This document shows, piece by piece, positions 8,494 to 16,905 of a DNA stretch of 64,000 bases. The position numbers were made by a program, and so were the translations under genes. Source of the DNA: Flavobacteriales bacterium UBA6051. GTDB taxonomy: Bacteria; Bacteroidota; Bacteroidia; Flavobacteriales_D; Crocinitomicaceae. The stretch is from positions 465,397 through 529,396 of the forward strand of contig DIYP01000007.1 in the NCBI GenBank assembly GCA_002427735.1, in the 5' to 3' direction. Numbering within the stretch: position 1 is the first letter of the stretch; every line of letters begins with the position of its first letter. The notes beneath the pieces were generated by a model. It saw nothing but the letters and a program-made list of their open reading frames with translations, searched no databases and had not been told where the DNA came from.

Positions 8494-9288
8494 ATGATAA
8501 AATTTACGTTGATAGCCGCTGCTCTTACGATTTCTATTGCTTTCGGTCAAATAGAAATTTATAATGAGGATTTTCAGTCAGGACTTCCGGTAAATTATAC
8601 CGTTGTTGACAATGATGGTTTAACTCCAAATGCTGTTGTTTCAGAATATACTGAGGCATGGATTGAGATTACTGATCCTGAAAACGCATCGGATACAATC
8701 ATGGCATCGACATCATACTTCGATCCTGTTGGGCAGGCTGACAGATGGTTGATTACTCCAGCAATTACATTGGGCGCGTATGGAAATATTGCTTATTGGG
8801 AAGCCAAGTCAGAAGACGACTCATTCCCCGAAGATTATTACGTACTGGTTTCATCTACAGATACACAAATCTCCAGCTTTACTGATACATTGGTATTCAT
8901 TTTCAACGAATTACCAGACTGGACTACTCAAAGTGGTAACCTCAGTGATTTAGGACTGGATAATCAGACTATCCATCTAGCGTTCGTAAATCGCACAGAT
9001 GACGGATTCAAGTTGTATATCGATGATATTCGTGTTGAAATGGAAGACCCTTCAGGTGTTGATGAATTGTCTGAAGTTCAAATTACCGTTTTCCCGAATC
9101 CGACAACTAAAATGATAGAGATTTCAGGTTTAAACCCTGACGAGGTTACTATATACTCACTCGCTGGAAAACAACTCCTAACGACATCATCTTCTAAGAT
9201 TGATCTTAGCTCTTTAGCTGCCGGACGCTACATTCTGGAGGCGCGCAACAGCAAACATGTAGCTAGATCTTTGGTTGTTAAAGATTAA
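8494..9288 (+). CDS. Secreted T9SS type A protein with choice-of-anchor/cleaved-adhesin domain
   Basis: A 264-residue secreted protein. The signal peptide (MIKFTLIAAALTISIAFGQ) is followed by a beta-sandwich of the cleaved-adhesin / choice-of-anchor J type (about residues 22-175: YNEDFQSGLP, then WLITPAITLG and LYIDDIRVEM). A T9SS type A sorting domain follows at about residues 190-264 (FPNPTTKMIEISG, SLAAGRYILEA). It is expected to pass the inner membrane by Sec and be exported by T9SS to the cell surface. The ligand is unknown. The 3' end overlaps the convergent lipoprotein gene by 4 bp. Confidence 0.9.
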   Translation: MIKFTLIAAALTISIAFGQIEIYNEDFQSGLPVNYTVVDNDGLTPNAVVSEYTEAWIEITDPENASDTIMASTSYFDPVGQADRWLITPAITLGAYGNIAYWEAKSEDDSFPEDYYVLVSSTDTQISSFTDTLVFIFNELPDWTTQSGNLSDLGLDNQTIHLAFVNRTDDGFKLYIDDIRVEMEDPSGVDELSEVQITVFPNPTTKMIEISGLNPDEVTIYSLAGKQLLTTSSSKIDLSSLAAGRYILEARNSKHVARSLVVKD

Positions 9289-9710
9289 AGCTCCTGAAAA
9301 GGTTTTAACTGCATGGACATCTGTATATCAGAGTCTTTTCTTGGTGACAGTAGGATACTATCTTCGGTGAGGTAAACGAAATCGAGTTTCCACTCTTCTC
9401 GATTGTCGTAAAATTTAATATCCAGTGTTCGTTTATCTGAATCGACAAAAAAATCACCTTTTCTTGGAGCCTCTCTCGTCAGATCTCGAAATGGAATATA
9501 GTCACAATTACGATTTCTGTAGAAGATTATTAAGTGCTTGTCGTACAGTGCGTTTGGTGAAATAACGGCATTATCAACCATTAGTTTATTCACCACCCAT
9601 ACCTTGCTGTTAGAGTCATGAAAAAGGTGATCATAGTTCACCGATTCCATAGATGTTCCAAGCGTACAAGACGCAAGTAAAAAACCAAATCCAATGGTCC
9701 ACAACTTCAT
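9285..9710 (-). CDS. Hypothetical lipoprotein
   Basis: A 141-residue protein with a lipobox (GFLLASC) and a mature part of mainly beta-strand character. Notable segments are FYRNRNCDYIPFRDL and KRTLDIKFYDNREEWKLDFVYL. The overall look is that of small Bacteroidota lipocalin-like lipoproteins, but no family is recognised. The ATG overlaps the stop of the upstream lipoprotein gene by one base (TAATG), implying translational coupling. Confidence 0.7.
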   Translation of the reverse strand: MKLWTIGFGFLLASCTLGTSMESVNYDHLFHDSNSKVWVVNKLMVDNAVISPNALYDKHLIIFYRNRNCDYIPFRDLTREAPRKGDFFVDSDKRTLDIKFYDNREEWKLDFVYLTEDSILLSPRKDSDIQMSMQLKPFQEL

Positions 9711-10354
9711 TAGAAAATGAGGTTACTGTTCATAATTGAATTGTAGATATCGTTAGAGACAGAATCTTTCATGTCATCCTTCAGTGTTTTTACACCTTCT
9801 CCCCAATCTAATCCTTCTACCGATTCAAAACTATAGCGTTCACCGTCCCATGTATACAGGCAATGAAATAAGGTCTCATCTTCTTTCAGGTATAGAGCTA
9901 ACACAATATCATTACCTTTTTCACCTTTTGATGTTGCAATTAAATCTCCTCTAAAGCCATTGGTTTGCACCAAACTTCCATTTTCACGAACATATACAAA
10001 GATGTGCCTAACTGGCGGTAATGGTCGATTAGCACCTTTTAATGCAATCCCTGCTTTAGCTTGTAAGATGAATGCATCTTTAACCGGAATCGCGTCTGAA
10101 ACAGGAATGATCTTAAAGTTTTCCGGCGAACAATCGGCAATTGCTTCCAGTGAATCGGTTAATTCGCAAATATTCAGTTCAGCTAAGAGTTGCTGATCTC
10201 CGTCTCCTTCAAAAGAGTCGTCATTAAATTGTGTTGTACGATCTTCAATTACCTCAGTGTCTAATGCAGTTTCACCCGATTCAACCGGATCAACATCACT
10301 TTTGCAGGCCGTTATCGAAAAAACGATTAAAAATATGTACAGAAAGTTCTTCAT
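9710..10354 (-). CDS. Hypothetical lipoprotein
   Basis: A 214-residue predicted lipoprotein (IVFSITAC lipobox). An acidic low-complexity linker (about residues 20-55) precedes a soluble domain of about 150 residues with no motif that I recognise. It is translationally coupled to the following lipoprotein gene and lies 30 bp downstream of the HMG-CoA lyase gene, so it probably belongs to the pyrD-HMGL transcript. Function unknown. Confidence 0.7.
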   Translation of the reverse strand: MKNFLYIFLIVFSITACKSDVDPVESGETALDTEVIEDRTTQFNDDSFEGDGDQQLLAELNICELTDSLEAIADCSPENFKIIPVSDAIPVKDAFILQAKAGIALKGANRPLPPVRHIFVYVRENGSLVQTNGFRGDLIATSKGEKGNDIVLALYLKEDETLFHCLYTWDGERYSFESVEGLDWGEGVKTLKDDMKDSVSNDIYNSIMNSNLIF

Positions 10355-10384
10355 TCCTAGCTATAATTCAAAAAATGCAATTTG

Positions 10385-11236
10385 TTACGGGAATACAGCA
10401 AGTGCCTTTTGCATAGCATCGTTAAACAGCGTATTATCGATCCCCGAATCAACTCCTTGTTCCTCAAACCACTCCAGCATTAACTCAGTTGGCATATTAC
10501 CTGTCAAATCATCTTTAGCCATTGGGCAACCACCAAATCCTTTTATCGCTCCATCAAATCGAGAACATCCTGCAGTATATGCAGCCGAAACGAGATTTTT
10601 AGCATTTTCCGGTAATGTGTGAAGGTGCGCACCAAATTCTACATTTGGTAAACTTGGGATCAACGTTTCGAAAAGTGCCCGGACTCCTTCAGGGGCTGCT
10701 GCACCTATCGTATCAGATACGGCTTGAATTTTCACATCCAATGCACTATAAAGCTTTTCACTCCAACCTGTCACGATATCTGGGTGCCATCTTTCACCAT
10801 AAGGATTACCAAATCCCATAGAAAGATATACCACAAGTTCCTTATTATTTTTCTGAGCAATTTCTTGTATTCTCTCCACGCGAACAAGTGACTCTTCTAT
10901 TGTGGAGTTCGTATTACGCTTCTGAAACTCTTCTGATACGGAAAATGGGTACCCCAGGTAATCTATTCGATCAAAGGAAGCTGCATCATTCGCTCCGCGT
11001 TCATTAGCGATAATTGCTAATAACTTGCTGTCACTAGTATCTAATCGATCCAGAACTTCCGCTGTATCCTTCATTTGCGGAATCGCCTTGGGAGAAACGA
11101 AGCTTCCGAAATCAACAGTATCAAAACCGCACCCCAGAATAGTATTGATATAATCTACCTTGACATCGGTTGGGATAAAATCATGAAGTCCTTGCATCGC
11201 ATCTCTGGGACATTCGATTAATTTCAATGTTTCCAT
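10385..11236 (-). CDS. Hydroxymethylglutaryl-CoA lyase
   Basis: A 283-residue TIM-barrel enzyme of the HMG-CoA lyase / DRE-TIM metallolyase family. It cleaves HMG-CoA to acetyl-CoA and acetoacetate in leucine breakdown. Visible features are IECPRDAMQG at residues 7-16 (equivalent of the family's DG(L/P)Q strand), the metal-binding HLH in FGAHLHTLPEN and the catalytic-Cys loop GFGGCPMAKDDLTGN near residue 235. It lies 26 bp downstream of pyrD on the same strand. The specificity is family-based. Confidence 0.88.
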   Translation of the reverse strand: METLKLIECPRDAMQGLHDFIPTDVKVDYINTILGCGFDTVDFGSFVSPKAIPQMKDTAEVLDRLDTSDSKLLAIIANERGANDAASFDRIDYLGYPFSVSEEFQKRNTNSTIEESLVRVERIQEIAQKNNKELVVYLSMGFGNPYGERWHPDIVTGWSEKLYSALDVKIQAVSDTIGAAAPEGVRALFETLIPSLPNVEFGAHLHTLPENAKNLVSAAYTAGCSRFDGAIKGFGGCPMAKDDLTGNMPTELMLEWFEEQGVDSGIDNTLFNDAMQKALAVFP

Positions 11237-11262
11237 ACTTAAATGTACTCTTTTTTGATTTC

Positions 11263-12297
11263 TTAGCTGTTCGCCAGAATCGCTTTGTTGATTCGCTTGA
11301 TCAATGTTGGCCCCTCATATATGAATCCTGTATATAATTGTACCAAATCGGCGCCCGCATTTATTTTTTCCAACGCATCTTCTGCTGAGTGAATCCCTCC
11401 TACTCCGATTATTGGAAAAGCTTTACCCGACTTTTCTGAAAGATAACGTACAACTTCAGTAGAACGCCCTTTTACAGGTTTACCTGAAAGTCCTCCGTTT
11501 CCAATCTCCTCCAGGCGTTCATTTGTCGTTTTAAGACCTTCTCTCGAGATAGTCGTATTGGTAGCAATTACCCCATCCAATGCTACGTCATTTACAATCT
11601 CAATGATGTCATCTAACTGCTCATTTGTAAGATCTGGAGCTATTTTTAAAAGAATTGGTTTACGTTCAGGCTTCTCAGAATTCAAATCTTGCAGCGTTCT
11701 TAATAACTCCGTGAGCGGAGCTTTTTCTTGTAACGCTCTTAGATTAGGAGTATTTGGGGATGAAACATTGACTACAAAGTAATCGACATATGGAAACAAT
11801 GCGTTGAATGATTTAACGTAGTCTTCAGTTGCATGATCATTTGGTGTCACTTTATTTTTCCCAATGTTACCGCCAATTATTACGTCTGTCTTTCTTTTTT
11901 TTAGGTTTTCTATTGCATTTTCAACACCATCATTGTTAAACCCCATGCGGTTAATAATTCCAGCATCCTCTTTTAACCTGAACAAACGAGGTTTTTCGTT
12001 TCCAGGTTGCCCAACAGGAGTCACTGTTCCAATTTCAATAAACCCAAAGCCACAATAAGCCAGATCATTGTACATCGCTGCATTTTTATCAAATCCGGCA
12101 GCCAGTCCAACTGGATTCTTAAATTTTATCCCAAAGAGCTCTCTTTCTAAACGCGCATCATTTACACTGTAAAGCTTCGTCCAAAGCCACTTCATGCCAG
12201 GGATCGATAACATAATTCGAATGCATCTTGCAGTGAAATAATGAATTTTTTCAGGATCGAATAGGAACAGAAATGATCGGACAACTTTGTACATCAA
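11263..12297 (-). CDS. pyrD: Dihydroorotate dehydrogenase, quinone-dependent (class 2)
   Basis: A 344-residue FMN enzyme oxidising dihydroorotate to orotate in pyrimidine synthesis and passing electrons to the quinone pool. The N-terminal helical extension (about residues 1-45, FLFDPEKIHYFTARC) is the membrane-associating part diagnostic of class 2. The barrel contains NPVGLAAGFDKNA, the catalytic-Ser region VVNVSSPNTPNLR, NTTISR and the FMN-phosphate loops GLSGKP and GVGGI. It has a well-formed promoter directly upstream and heads a four-gene run. Confidence 0.95.
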   Translation of the reverse strand: MMYKVVRSFLFLFDPEKIHYFTARCIRIMLSIPGMKWLWTKLYSVNDARLERELFGIKFKNPVGLAAGFDKNAAMYNDLAYCGFGFIEIGTVTPVGQPGNEKPRLFRLKEDAGIINRMGFNNDGVENAIENLKKRKTDVIIGGNIGKNKVTPNDHATEDYVKSFNALFPYVDYFVVNVSSPNTPNLRALQEKAPLTELLRTLQDLNSEKPERKPILLKIAPDLTNEQLDDIIEIVNDVALDGVIATNTTISREGLKTTNERLEEIGNGGLSGKPVKGRSTEVVRYLSEKSGKAFPIIGVGGIHSAEDALEKINAGADLVQLYTGFIYEGPTLIKRINKAILANS

Positions 12298-12310
12298 AAA
12301 AGAATTTTGA

Positions 12311-12342
12311 CAAAGGTATAAACGACAACGAGGTGCACAAAA
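12311..12342 (-). promoter_or_regulatory. pyrD promoter (TTTTG ... TACCTTTG)
   Basis: On the minus strand, TACCTTTG (positions 12318-12311) matches TANNTTTG. A TTTTG (12342-12338) lies 19 bp upstream as the -33 element. The predicted start is close to 12306, 9 bp before the pyrD ATG. The -33 element lies in the loop of the hairpin at 12327-12352. Confidence 0.6.
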
Positions 12343-12352
12343 GCACCTCGTT
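12327..12352 (-). terminator. Ten-base-pair hairpin between the barrel gene and pyrD
   Basis: AACGAGGTGC and GCACCTCGTT form a perfect 10-bp stem around the 6-base loop ACAAAA, 26 bp after the stop of the upstream barrel gene. The tract that follows on the minus strand is only moderately T-rich (GTCGTTTAT), so a terminator role is likely but not certain. Confidence 0.55.
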
Positions 12353-12377
12353 TATATCTTTCAAAAAATATCAACAA

Positions 12378-13322
12378 TTAGAACTTGTATCTACCCTTCC
12401 ATCTGTGCGCCTTACGCTGTTTAGCATAATCTTTATACGTCACGTTTCTAGCAAATACTACGTTTACATAAAAATAAGCATCTTTTTGCTCATCTCCTCT
12501 TTGCTGCCCTGTACCAAACCAAGTTGTATTTTCCGTACTTGGGTTTGACAAAAATGCTGCCTCAGCACCTTTCTCAGCTAATAAAATATCACTATCGTAG
12601 TAGTTCGTACTTACATCATCAATATAATCAGAGAATGTCTTAACGTATGTAGCTTCAACACCCATTCGCCACATTCTGCTCAAGCCCCAACGGAATCCAA
12701 TACCCGCCGGAATCGTAGCTGTAATAGGTAATGCCTTTGGCGCACCATCGGGAAGCCCTTGTCCTTCAGTACTCAAAGGACGCAAAGCTGTCCACGTTCC
12801 ATTGTACTGAGCTTTCGGATTGAAATAGCTAATTCCCACTCCACCGAAAAGATACAACTGCATGTTATGATCCTTCATCTTCTTGCTGTGACGTGAAAGG
12901 CTGTAACGATTACCAAACTTTTCGTTTGCCAGAATAATCACCTCCAGACGTTGGTGGAATTCAACCACGATAGATCTAAAGTGTAAGTTACGTGACTGAC
13001 GAATAATCTCGTTTGTTTGAGCATCGTTTCCACGTAACAACCCAACATTCAATGATGAAGTTGTCGCCCAGTAAGGATGAAATCTATATCGAAAACCGAC
13101 CATACCTCCATATCCAGTTGAAGGCCAGTCAATATCCGCAAGACTGTAATCTTTTCCAATTTGATCGCGTCCACCTAGATCTCCTAAAAATTGAGTCGCA
13201 CCAATTCCAAACATGACCTCTTTTTTATTCAAAGACCAGTTTCTTTGGGTATTAAAATTAGTGTGTTGTCCGAAAGCAACAGTGGCGGATAGTAGTAGTA
13301 TTAGACTAGATAAATATCTCAT
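12378..13322 (-). CDS. Outer-membrane beta-barrel protein, DUF6089-like
   Basis: A 314-residue protein with a signal peptide (LLLLSATVAFGQ, cleavage about residue 19) and alternating-hydrophobic strands typical of an outer-membrane barrel. FGIGATQFLGDLGG near residue 40 and GMVGFRYRFHPYWA near residue 75 match the pattern of Bacteroidota DUF6089 barrels. The C-terminus ends in an aromatic strand (RWKGRYKF), as expected for a Bam substrate. The function is unknown. A 12-bp palindrome (CGGTCTAGACCG, 13341-13352) lies in its 5' region. Confidence 0.75.
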   Translation of the reverse strand: MRYLSSLILLLSATVAFGQHTNFNTQRNWSLNKKEVMFGIGATQFLGDLGGRDQIGKDYSLADIDWPSTGYGGMVGFRYRFHPYWATTSSLNVGLLRGNDAQTNEIIRQSRNLHFRSIVVEFHQRLEVIILANEKFGNRYSLSRHSKKMKDHNMQLYLFGGVGISYFNPKAQYNGTWTALRPLSTEGQGLPDGAPKALPITATIPAGIGFRWGLSRMWRMGVEATYVKTFSDYIDDVSTNYYDSDILLAEKGAEAAFLSNPSTENTTWFGTGQQRGDEQKDAYFYVNVVFARNVTYKDYAKQRKAHRWKGRYKF

Positions 13323-13472
13323 AGTTTAAAAACTGTACAGCGGTCTAGACCGAATTTTGTTACGAAAATATGAAATGTTTTCGCATTCGCCAAAGTGCAT
13401 TGTTAAATAATTATCAAAAATGCCCTTTTGATAAATGTTTATCACATTCCAATGATAATAACGTATTCAGGA

Positions 13473-14255
13473 CTAATTGGTTGCTATAAAATTCAATGAA
13501 GGCAAACTAAGCACTTTACCTTGCCTATCCACCCCTTTTAAATCCGTAATAAACACCATATATCCGATGTTGTATTTACCGATTTTTTCAAGGACTTTTG
13601 CCGGCACTTTGTTTCCAACAATTGATGCGGTTTCTGGACCAGTCAGTGATTCGTAATGTATGTCAAATGCAACAACTTTAATATCGTCATTCAACTGAAT
13701 TCCTTTATCGCTTCCTAGCACGCTTACGGGAATCTCACCATTGAAATACCCTTCTATGTGCGGAAACATGTTCTTGCTCTTCGGCTTTTCCTCTACTCGT
13801 GGATTCTGCGATGGAACAACCTCTATTACTGGCTCTTCCATTATCGATGCCTCATTTTGAATATCAGATTCAGATTGATCGACTTCAATCTCTGTATTGC
13901 TAGAAGTGGAAACGGGAATATCCTTTTTTGAATCTTCTTCATTTACATCTTCTGAATGAACTGCAGCTACTTGTATACTGGCAATTGGGCTGTGCTGCTC
14001 TAATTGATTTTGTAGTAGATCCTCAACAGAAACGTTTGCCGTCTCTGTAGGACGTTGGTCCGTTGGGTTCATGGTTACGGCTGTAACTGCTACGGCGACC
14101 ACCGCCATACCTACAGGTCCGTAAAACCACATTGATTTCCAAACAGGTGGTTTTAGGTTTTTCGCTTGACTCAAAACACTACCGAAATCTTGTTTCGTTT
14201 GAATATAGTCGGAGCTAACGGGCTCACGATCTATGATCGTTTTGATTTTTTTCAT
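13473..14255 (-). CDS. Single-pass membrane protein paired with an ECF sigma factor (putative anti-sigma)
   Basis: A 260-residue protein lying 11 bp after a sigma gene. It has a 46-residue cytoplasmic N-terminus, one membrane helix (about residues 47-63), a long acidic linker (about 70-165) and a C-terminal beta-rich domain. The last 100 residues (IKVVAFDIHYESL, NKVPAKVLEKIGKYNIGYMVFITDL) resemble the tail domain of the gliding/T9SS protein GldM, which I note as similarity only. Position and topology suggest an anti-sigma factor, although no zinc-finger motif is seen. The role is inferred from context. Confidence 0.65.
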   Translation of the reverse strand: MKKIKTIIDREPVSSDYIQTKQDFGSVLSQAKNLKPPVWKSMWFYGPVGMAVVAVAVTAVTMNPTDQRPTETANVSVEDLLQNQLEQHSPIASIQVAAVHSEDVNEEDSKKDIPVSTSSNTEIEVDQSESDIQNEASIMEEPVIEVVPSQNPRVEEKPKSKNMFPHIEGYFNGEIPVSVLGSDKGIQLNDDIKVVAFDIHYESLTGPETASIVGNKVPAKVLEKIGKYNIGYMVFITDLKGVDRQGKVLSLPSLNFIATN

Positions 14256-14266
14256 TGGTATTAGTC

Positions 14267-14833
14267 TTATTTCATAAATAGCTTTTTCAATCGTTCCAGC
14301 GCTCTAAACGCTCTTACTTTTGCATTATTCTCCGTTATTTCGAGTATTTCTCCTATTTCTCGATAAGATCTTCGCTCAAAATAACGCATCTCAATTAACT
14401 GCAGGTCACGTTCGTTTAATTGTGACAAACAATCAATTAATTTTTTCTTATTCACTGAAGAATCATCTTCTTCGAATTCTTCGATCATTTCAAACAAGTG
14501 CATGCTTTCAACGTTCACCGTTCTTCTCGCCTTGCGGTCACGAAATGCCTGGTACAATTCGCTTTTTGCAATACGATAAAGCCAAGACGAAAAAGGCACT
14601 CCCCTATATTCGTACTTGTGAATGTTACTCATGGCCTTGATAAAGACCTGTGAAGTGACGTCGAATGCCAACTCCTGATCATCCATCCGTTGATAGATGT
14701 AGCGAAATATCTGTTCATGATATTTCTTGTACAGTGGACCGAAACGCTCCGGATCCTTCTTCGCACTCGTTATCCAGCTCAACTCCTCCTGGAGTTTATC
14801 GCTAGTCTGGTGATAAACTGGGTTCACTGTCAT
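14267..14833 (-). CDS. RNA polymerase sigma factor, ECF (sigma-70 family)
   Basis: A 188-residue ECF sigma factor. Region 2 (about residues 30-98) contains YIYQRMDDQELAFDVTSQVFIKAM and FSSWLYRIAKSELYQAFRD. Region 4 (about residues 133-187) contains LQLIEMRYFERRSYREIGEILEI with a helix-turn-helix. The intervening linker is acidic. The next gene encodes its probable membrane-bound regulator. Confidence 0.92.
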   Translation of the reverse strand: MTVNPVYHQTSDKLQEELSWITSAKKDPERFGPLYKKYHEQIFRYIYQRMDDQELAFDVTSQVFIKAMSNIHKYEYRGVPFSSWLYRIAKSELYQAFRDRKARRTVNVESMHLFEMIEEFEEDDSSVNKKKLIDCLSQLNERDLQLIEMRYFERRSYREIGEILEITENNAKVRAFRALERLKKLFMK

Positions 14834-14989
14834 TTGTTCTGGTTTTATGTTCTAGCTGGTTGTATAAAGCTTGCAGACTTCATACGTAGGTATAATACCT
14901 TGTTCTTGCATTGGTTACACATAAAACGCAACTTTTTTGCCAAATATTATGTTTGCCTAGTAATTTAATAGGTTTTTAAACCTTCAATT

Positions 14990-15994
14990 TTACCTAAAAT
15001 ACGTCATGTAGCTCGTATCTGTCAACGATTTAAGGAAATCAATCAGATGCTGCTTTTCGGACTCACTTAAGTTCACACTTTCAATAATAGGATGTTGATT
15101 TGGGTGCCCTTGTGCTCCATTTGCATAGTGCTCGACAACTTCTTCTAAAGATGATAGGGAACCATCGTGCATGTATGGATATGTAAGTTCAATATTCCGC
15201 AATGTAGGCACTTTAAAACTTCCTATTTCAAGTGAATCAAAATCAATCCTGAAGCGTCCCAAATCTTCCCCGTAATCCATATAAAGACCATTGTTCTCTG
15301 CTTGAAAATTGGTGAAATGTGGCGGTGCATGACAGGTCGTACAATACAATTCTTCAGAAAATAACTTCCAGCCGGCTTTTTCAGAAGCATTTAACGCTTT
15401 TGGGTCATTATGGTAGTAAAACTGATCAAATTGTGAAGCGTCAGAAATGAGCGTGCGTTCAAATGCACTAATGCTTCTTGTCAGTACCCAGGCATCAATT
15501 TCACGATTAAAGGCTTTCTTTGCTAATTCGCGGTATTGCGGCACCTTTTTTAATCGCAAAATCAAGCTATCAATACGCATATTCATCTCAACGTGCTCCT
15601 TTATCGGAACTGGAACTTGCATTTCCAGTGACTTTATTTCAGCATCAAACATCACCGTTTCTTGATAGCCTACATTTAATAATGTCGGAGCATTCCTCAT
15701 GGATACACCACCATCTACACCTATTGAAAGCGGTTTTCTATCCGTGAAAGCATACTCTGGAACATGGCAACTGGCGCATGATATGGAATTGTCACTAGAA
15801 AGTCGTGTATCAAAAAACAACAATCGGCCCAATTCAACTTTTGCTTCAGAAGAAGGATTGTCATTTGGGTGAATCATTTCGCCTAAGACAGAAACGGGTT
15901 CGATTGTGATTTCAGAACCGCAAGAAGACAAAAAAAGGAGAATGCATAACCATCCTCCCTTGTAATATTTTGTTTTTCGATTTCTGATCAACAT
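14990..15994 (-). CDS. Di-haem cytochrome c peroxidase / MauG-family lipoprotein
   Basis: A 334-residue periplasmic protein. A lipoprotein signal (LFLSSC) precedes two c-type haem motifs, CASCH near residue 78 and CTTCH near residue 220, the hallmark of the bacterial di-haem peroxidase family. Other conserved segments are LGRLLFFDTRLS, AFTDRKPLS, MRNAPTLLN and FKVPTLRNIELTYPYMHDGS. Members reduce H2O2 using cytochrome c, while MauG-like ones modify proteins; I cannot separate these here. The gene follows the methyltransferase by 11 bp on the same strand. Confidence 0.92.
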   Translation of the reverse strand: MLIRNRKTKYYKGGWLCILLFLSSCGSEITIEPVSVLGEMIHPNDNPSSEAKVELGRLLFFDTRLSSDNSISCASCHVPEYAFTDRKPLSIGVDGGVSMRNAPTLLNVGYQETVMFDAEIKSLEMQVPVPIKEHVEMNMRIDSLILRLKKVPQYRELAKKAFNREIDAWVLTRSISAFERTLISDASQFDQFYYHNDPKALNASEKAGWKLFSEELYCTTCHAPPHFTNFQAENNGLYMDYGEDLGRFRIDFDSLEIGSFKVPTLRNIELTYPYMHDGSLSSLEEVVEHYANGAQGHPNQHPIIESVNLSESEKQHLIDFLKSLTDTSYMTYFR

Positions 15995-16005
15995 TGTTTA
16001 AGCCG

Positions 16006-16776
16006 TCATTTGGAAACAATATACAAAACTTCACCTTTTTGCAACCTGTAACGTTCAATGAGTTCGTCACCATAAGCGGATTTGGTATCAAATTCCGTAA
16101 CAGTGAAACCTGCCCTTCTCAGCCAATCGGGATAATCCTTTCCAAAAAGTCGAACGTGATCTTTCTGCCAATAATGCTTCTCACGATCTTCAGGTGTAAC
16201 AATGCTTGGATCTTCATAGGTTTCGTCCCGCGAAAAATCTTGTGGTACCTGCATGATTCCCCAACCACCCGGTTTCATTACACGGTGCAGCTCTGTCATA
16301 CATTGATGAGCATCATCGACATGCTCCATAACGTGATTACAGAAAATAACATCAAATCGATTATCCTCCAATGGAATTTCATGCAAATCAAAATGCATAT
16401 CCGCAATCGGTGATACAAGATCTCCAGTTAAATAATCAAGATTCTTTTGCTGCTTAAATTTTTTATGAAAGCACTGCTCAGGAGCAATATGTAGTACCTT
16501 AAGGTCTTCCTGCGTAAAGAAGTTGGAATGATCTTTCAAGTAAAGCCACATCAACCTGTGACGTTCAAGTGTTAGGTCATATGGACAAAGAACGCCTTCA
16601 CGGTGTGCGACATCAGACCCATATGAAAGGAACTTGGAAAAACTCCTTCCACAAACAGGACACTCCACTTTATCCCCACGATAAAGCATAGGAGCGAAAA
16701 ACTTGAAAACATAGCTCAAGCGAATCAATAAAGGGCGCGGCAGCTTATTCAGGAGATACTTGTAGAATTTCTTCAT
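16006..16776 (-). CDS. Class I SAM-dependent methyltransferase with N-terminal Cys motif
   Basis: A 256-residue protein. I take the ATG at 16776 (MKKFYKYLL) because it follows a good promoter; the longer frame up to 16902 includes this promoter. The N-terminal part has a possible zinc site (CPVCG then a further Cys in LCPYD, about residues 40-66). It is followed by a methyltransferase domain of the Methyltransf_11 type (LHIAPEQ, FDVIFCNHVMEHVDD, RVMKPGGWGIMQVP). This architecture is frequent in Bacteroidota glycan and envelope loci, but the substrate here is unknown. Confidence 0.85.
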   Translation of the reverse strand: MKKFYKYLLNKLPRPLLIRLSYVFKFFAPMLYRGDKVECPVCGRSFSKFLSYGSDVAHREGVLCPYDLTLERHRLMWLYLKDHSNFFTQEDLKVLHIAPEQCFHKKFKQQKNLDYLTGDLVSPIADMHFDLHEIPLEDNRFDVIFCNHVMEHVDDAHQCMTELHRVMKPGGWGIMQVPQDFSRDETYEDPSIVTPEDREKHYWQKDHVRLFGKDYPDWLRRAGFTVTEFDTKSAYGDELIERYRLQKGEVLYIVSK

Positions 16777-16792
16777 GCTGATAAATGTTGTG

Positions 16793-16824
16793 CAAAGGTA
16801 ATCAATCTCCTGTGTAGAAATCAA
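16793..16824 (-). promoter_or_regulatory. Promoter of the methyltransferase gene (TTG ... TACCTTTG)
   Basis: On the minus strand TACCTTTG (16800-16793) fits TANNTTTG, with a TTG at 16824-16822 about 21 bp upstream. It lies 16 bp before the ATG at 16776 and supports that start over upstream alternatives. Confidence 0.55.
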
Positions 16825-16905
16825 GTACTTTATTACAAGGCAGCAAAATAAACAAATTTGATTTTCGCCTGCATATTGACGCTTGAATGCGTAATTTCGC
16901 ACGAC

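Noticed and set aside
13341..13352. Palindrome CGGTCTAGACCG upstream of the barrel gene
   Set aside because: A 12-bp palindrome is expected several times by chance in 64 kb and no partner regulator is nearby; I noted it only within the gene entry.
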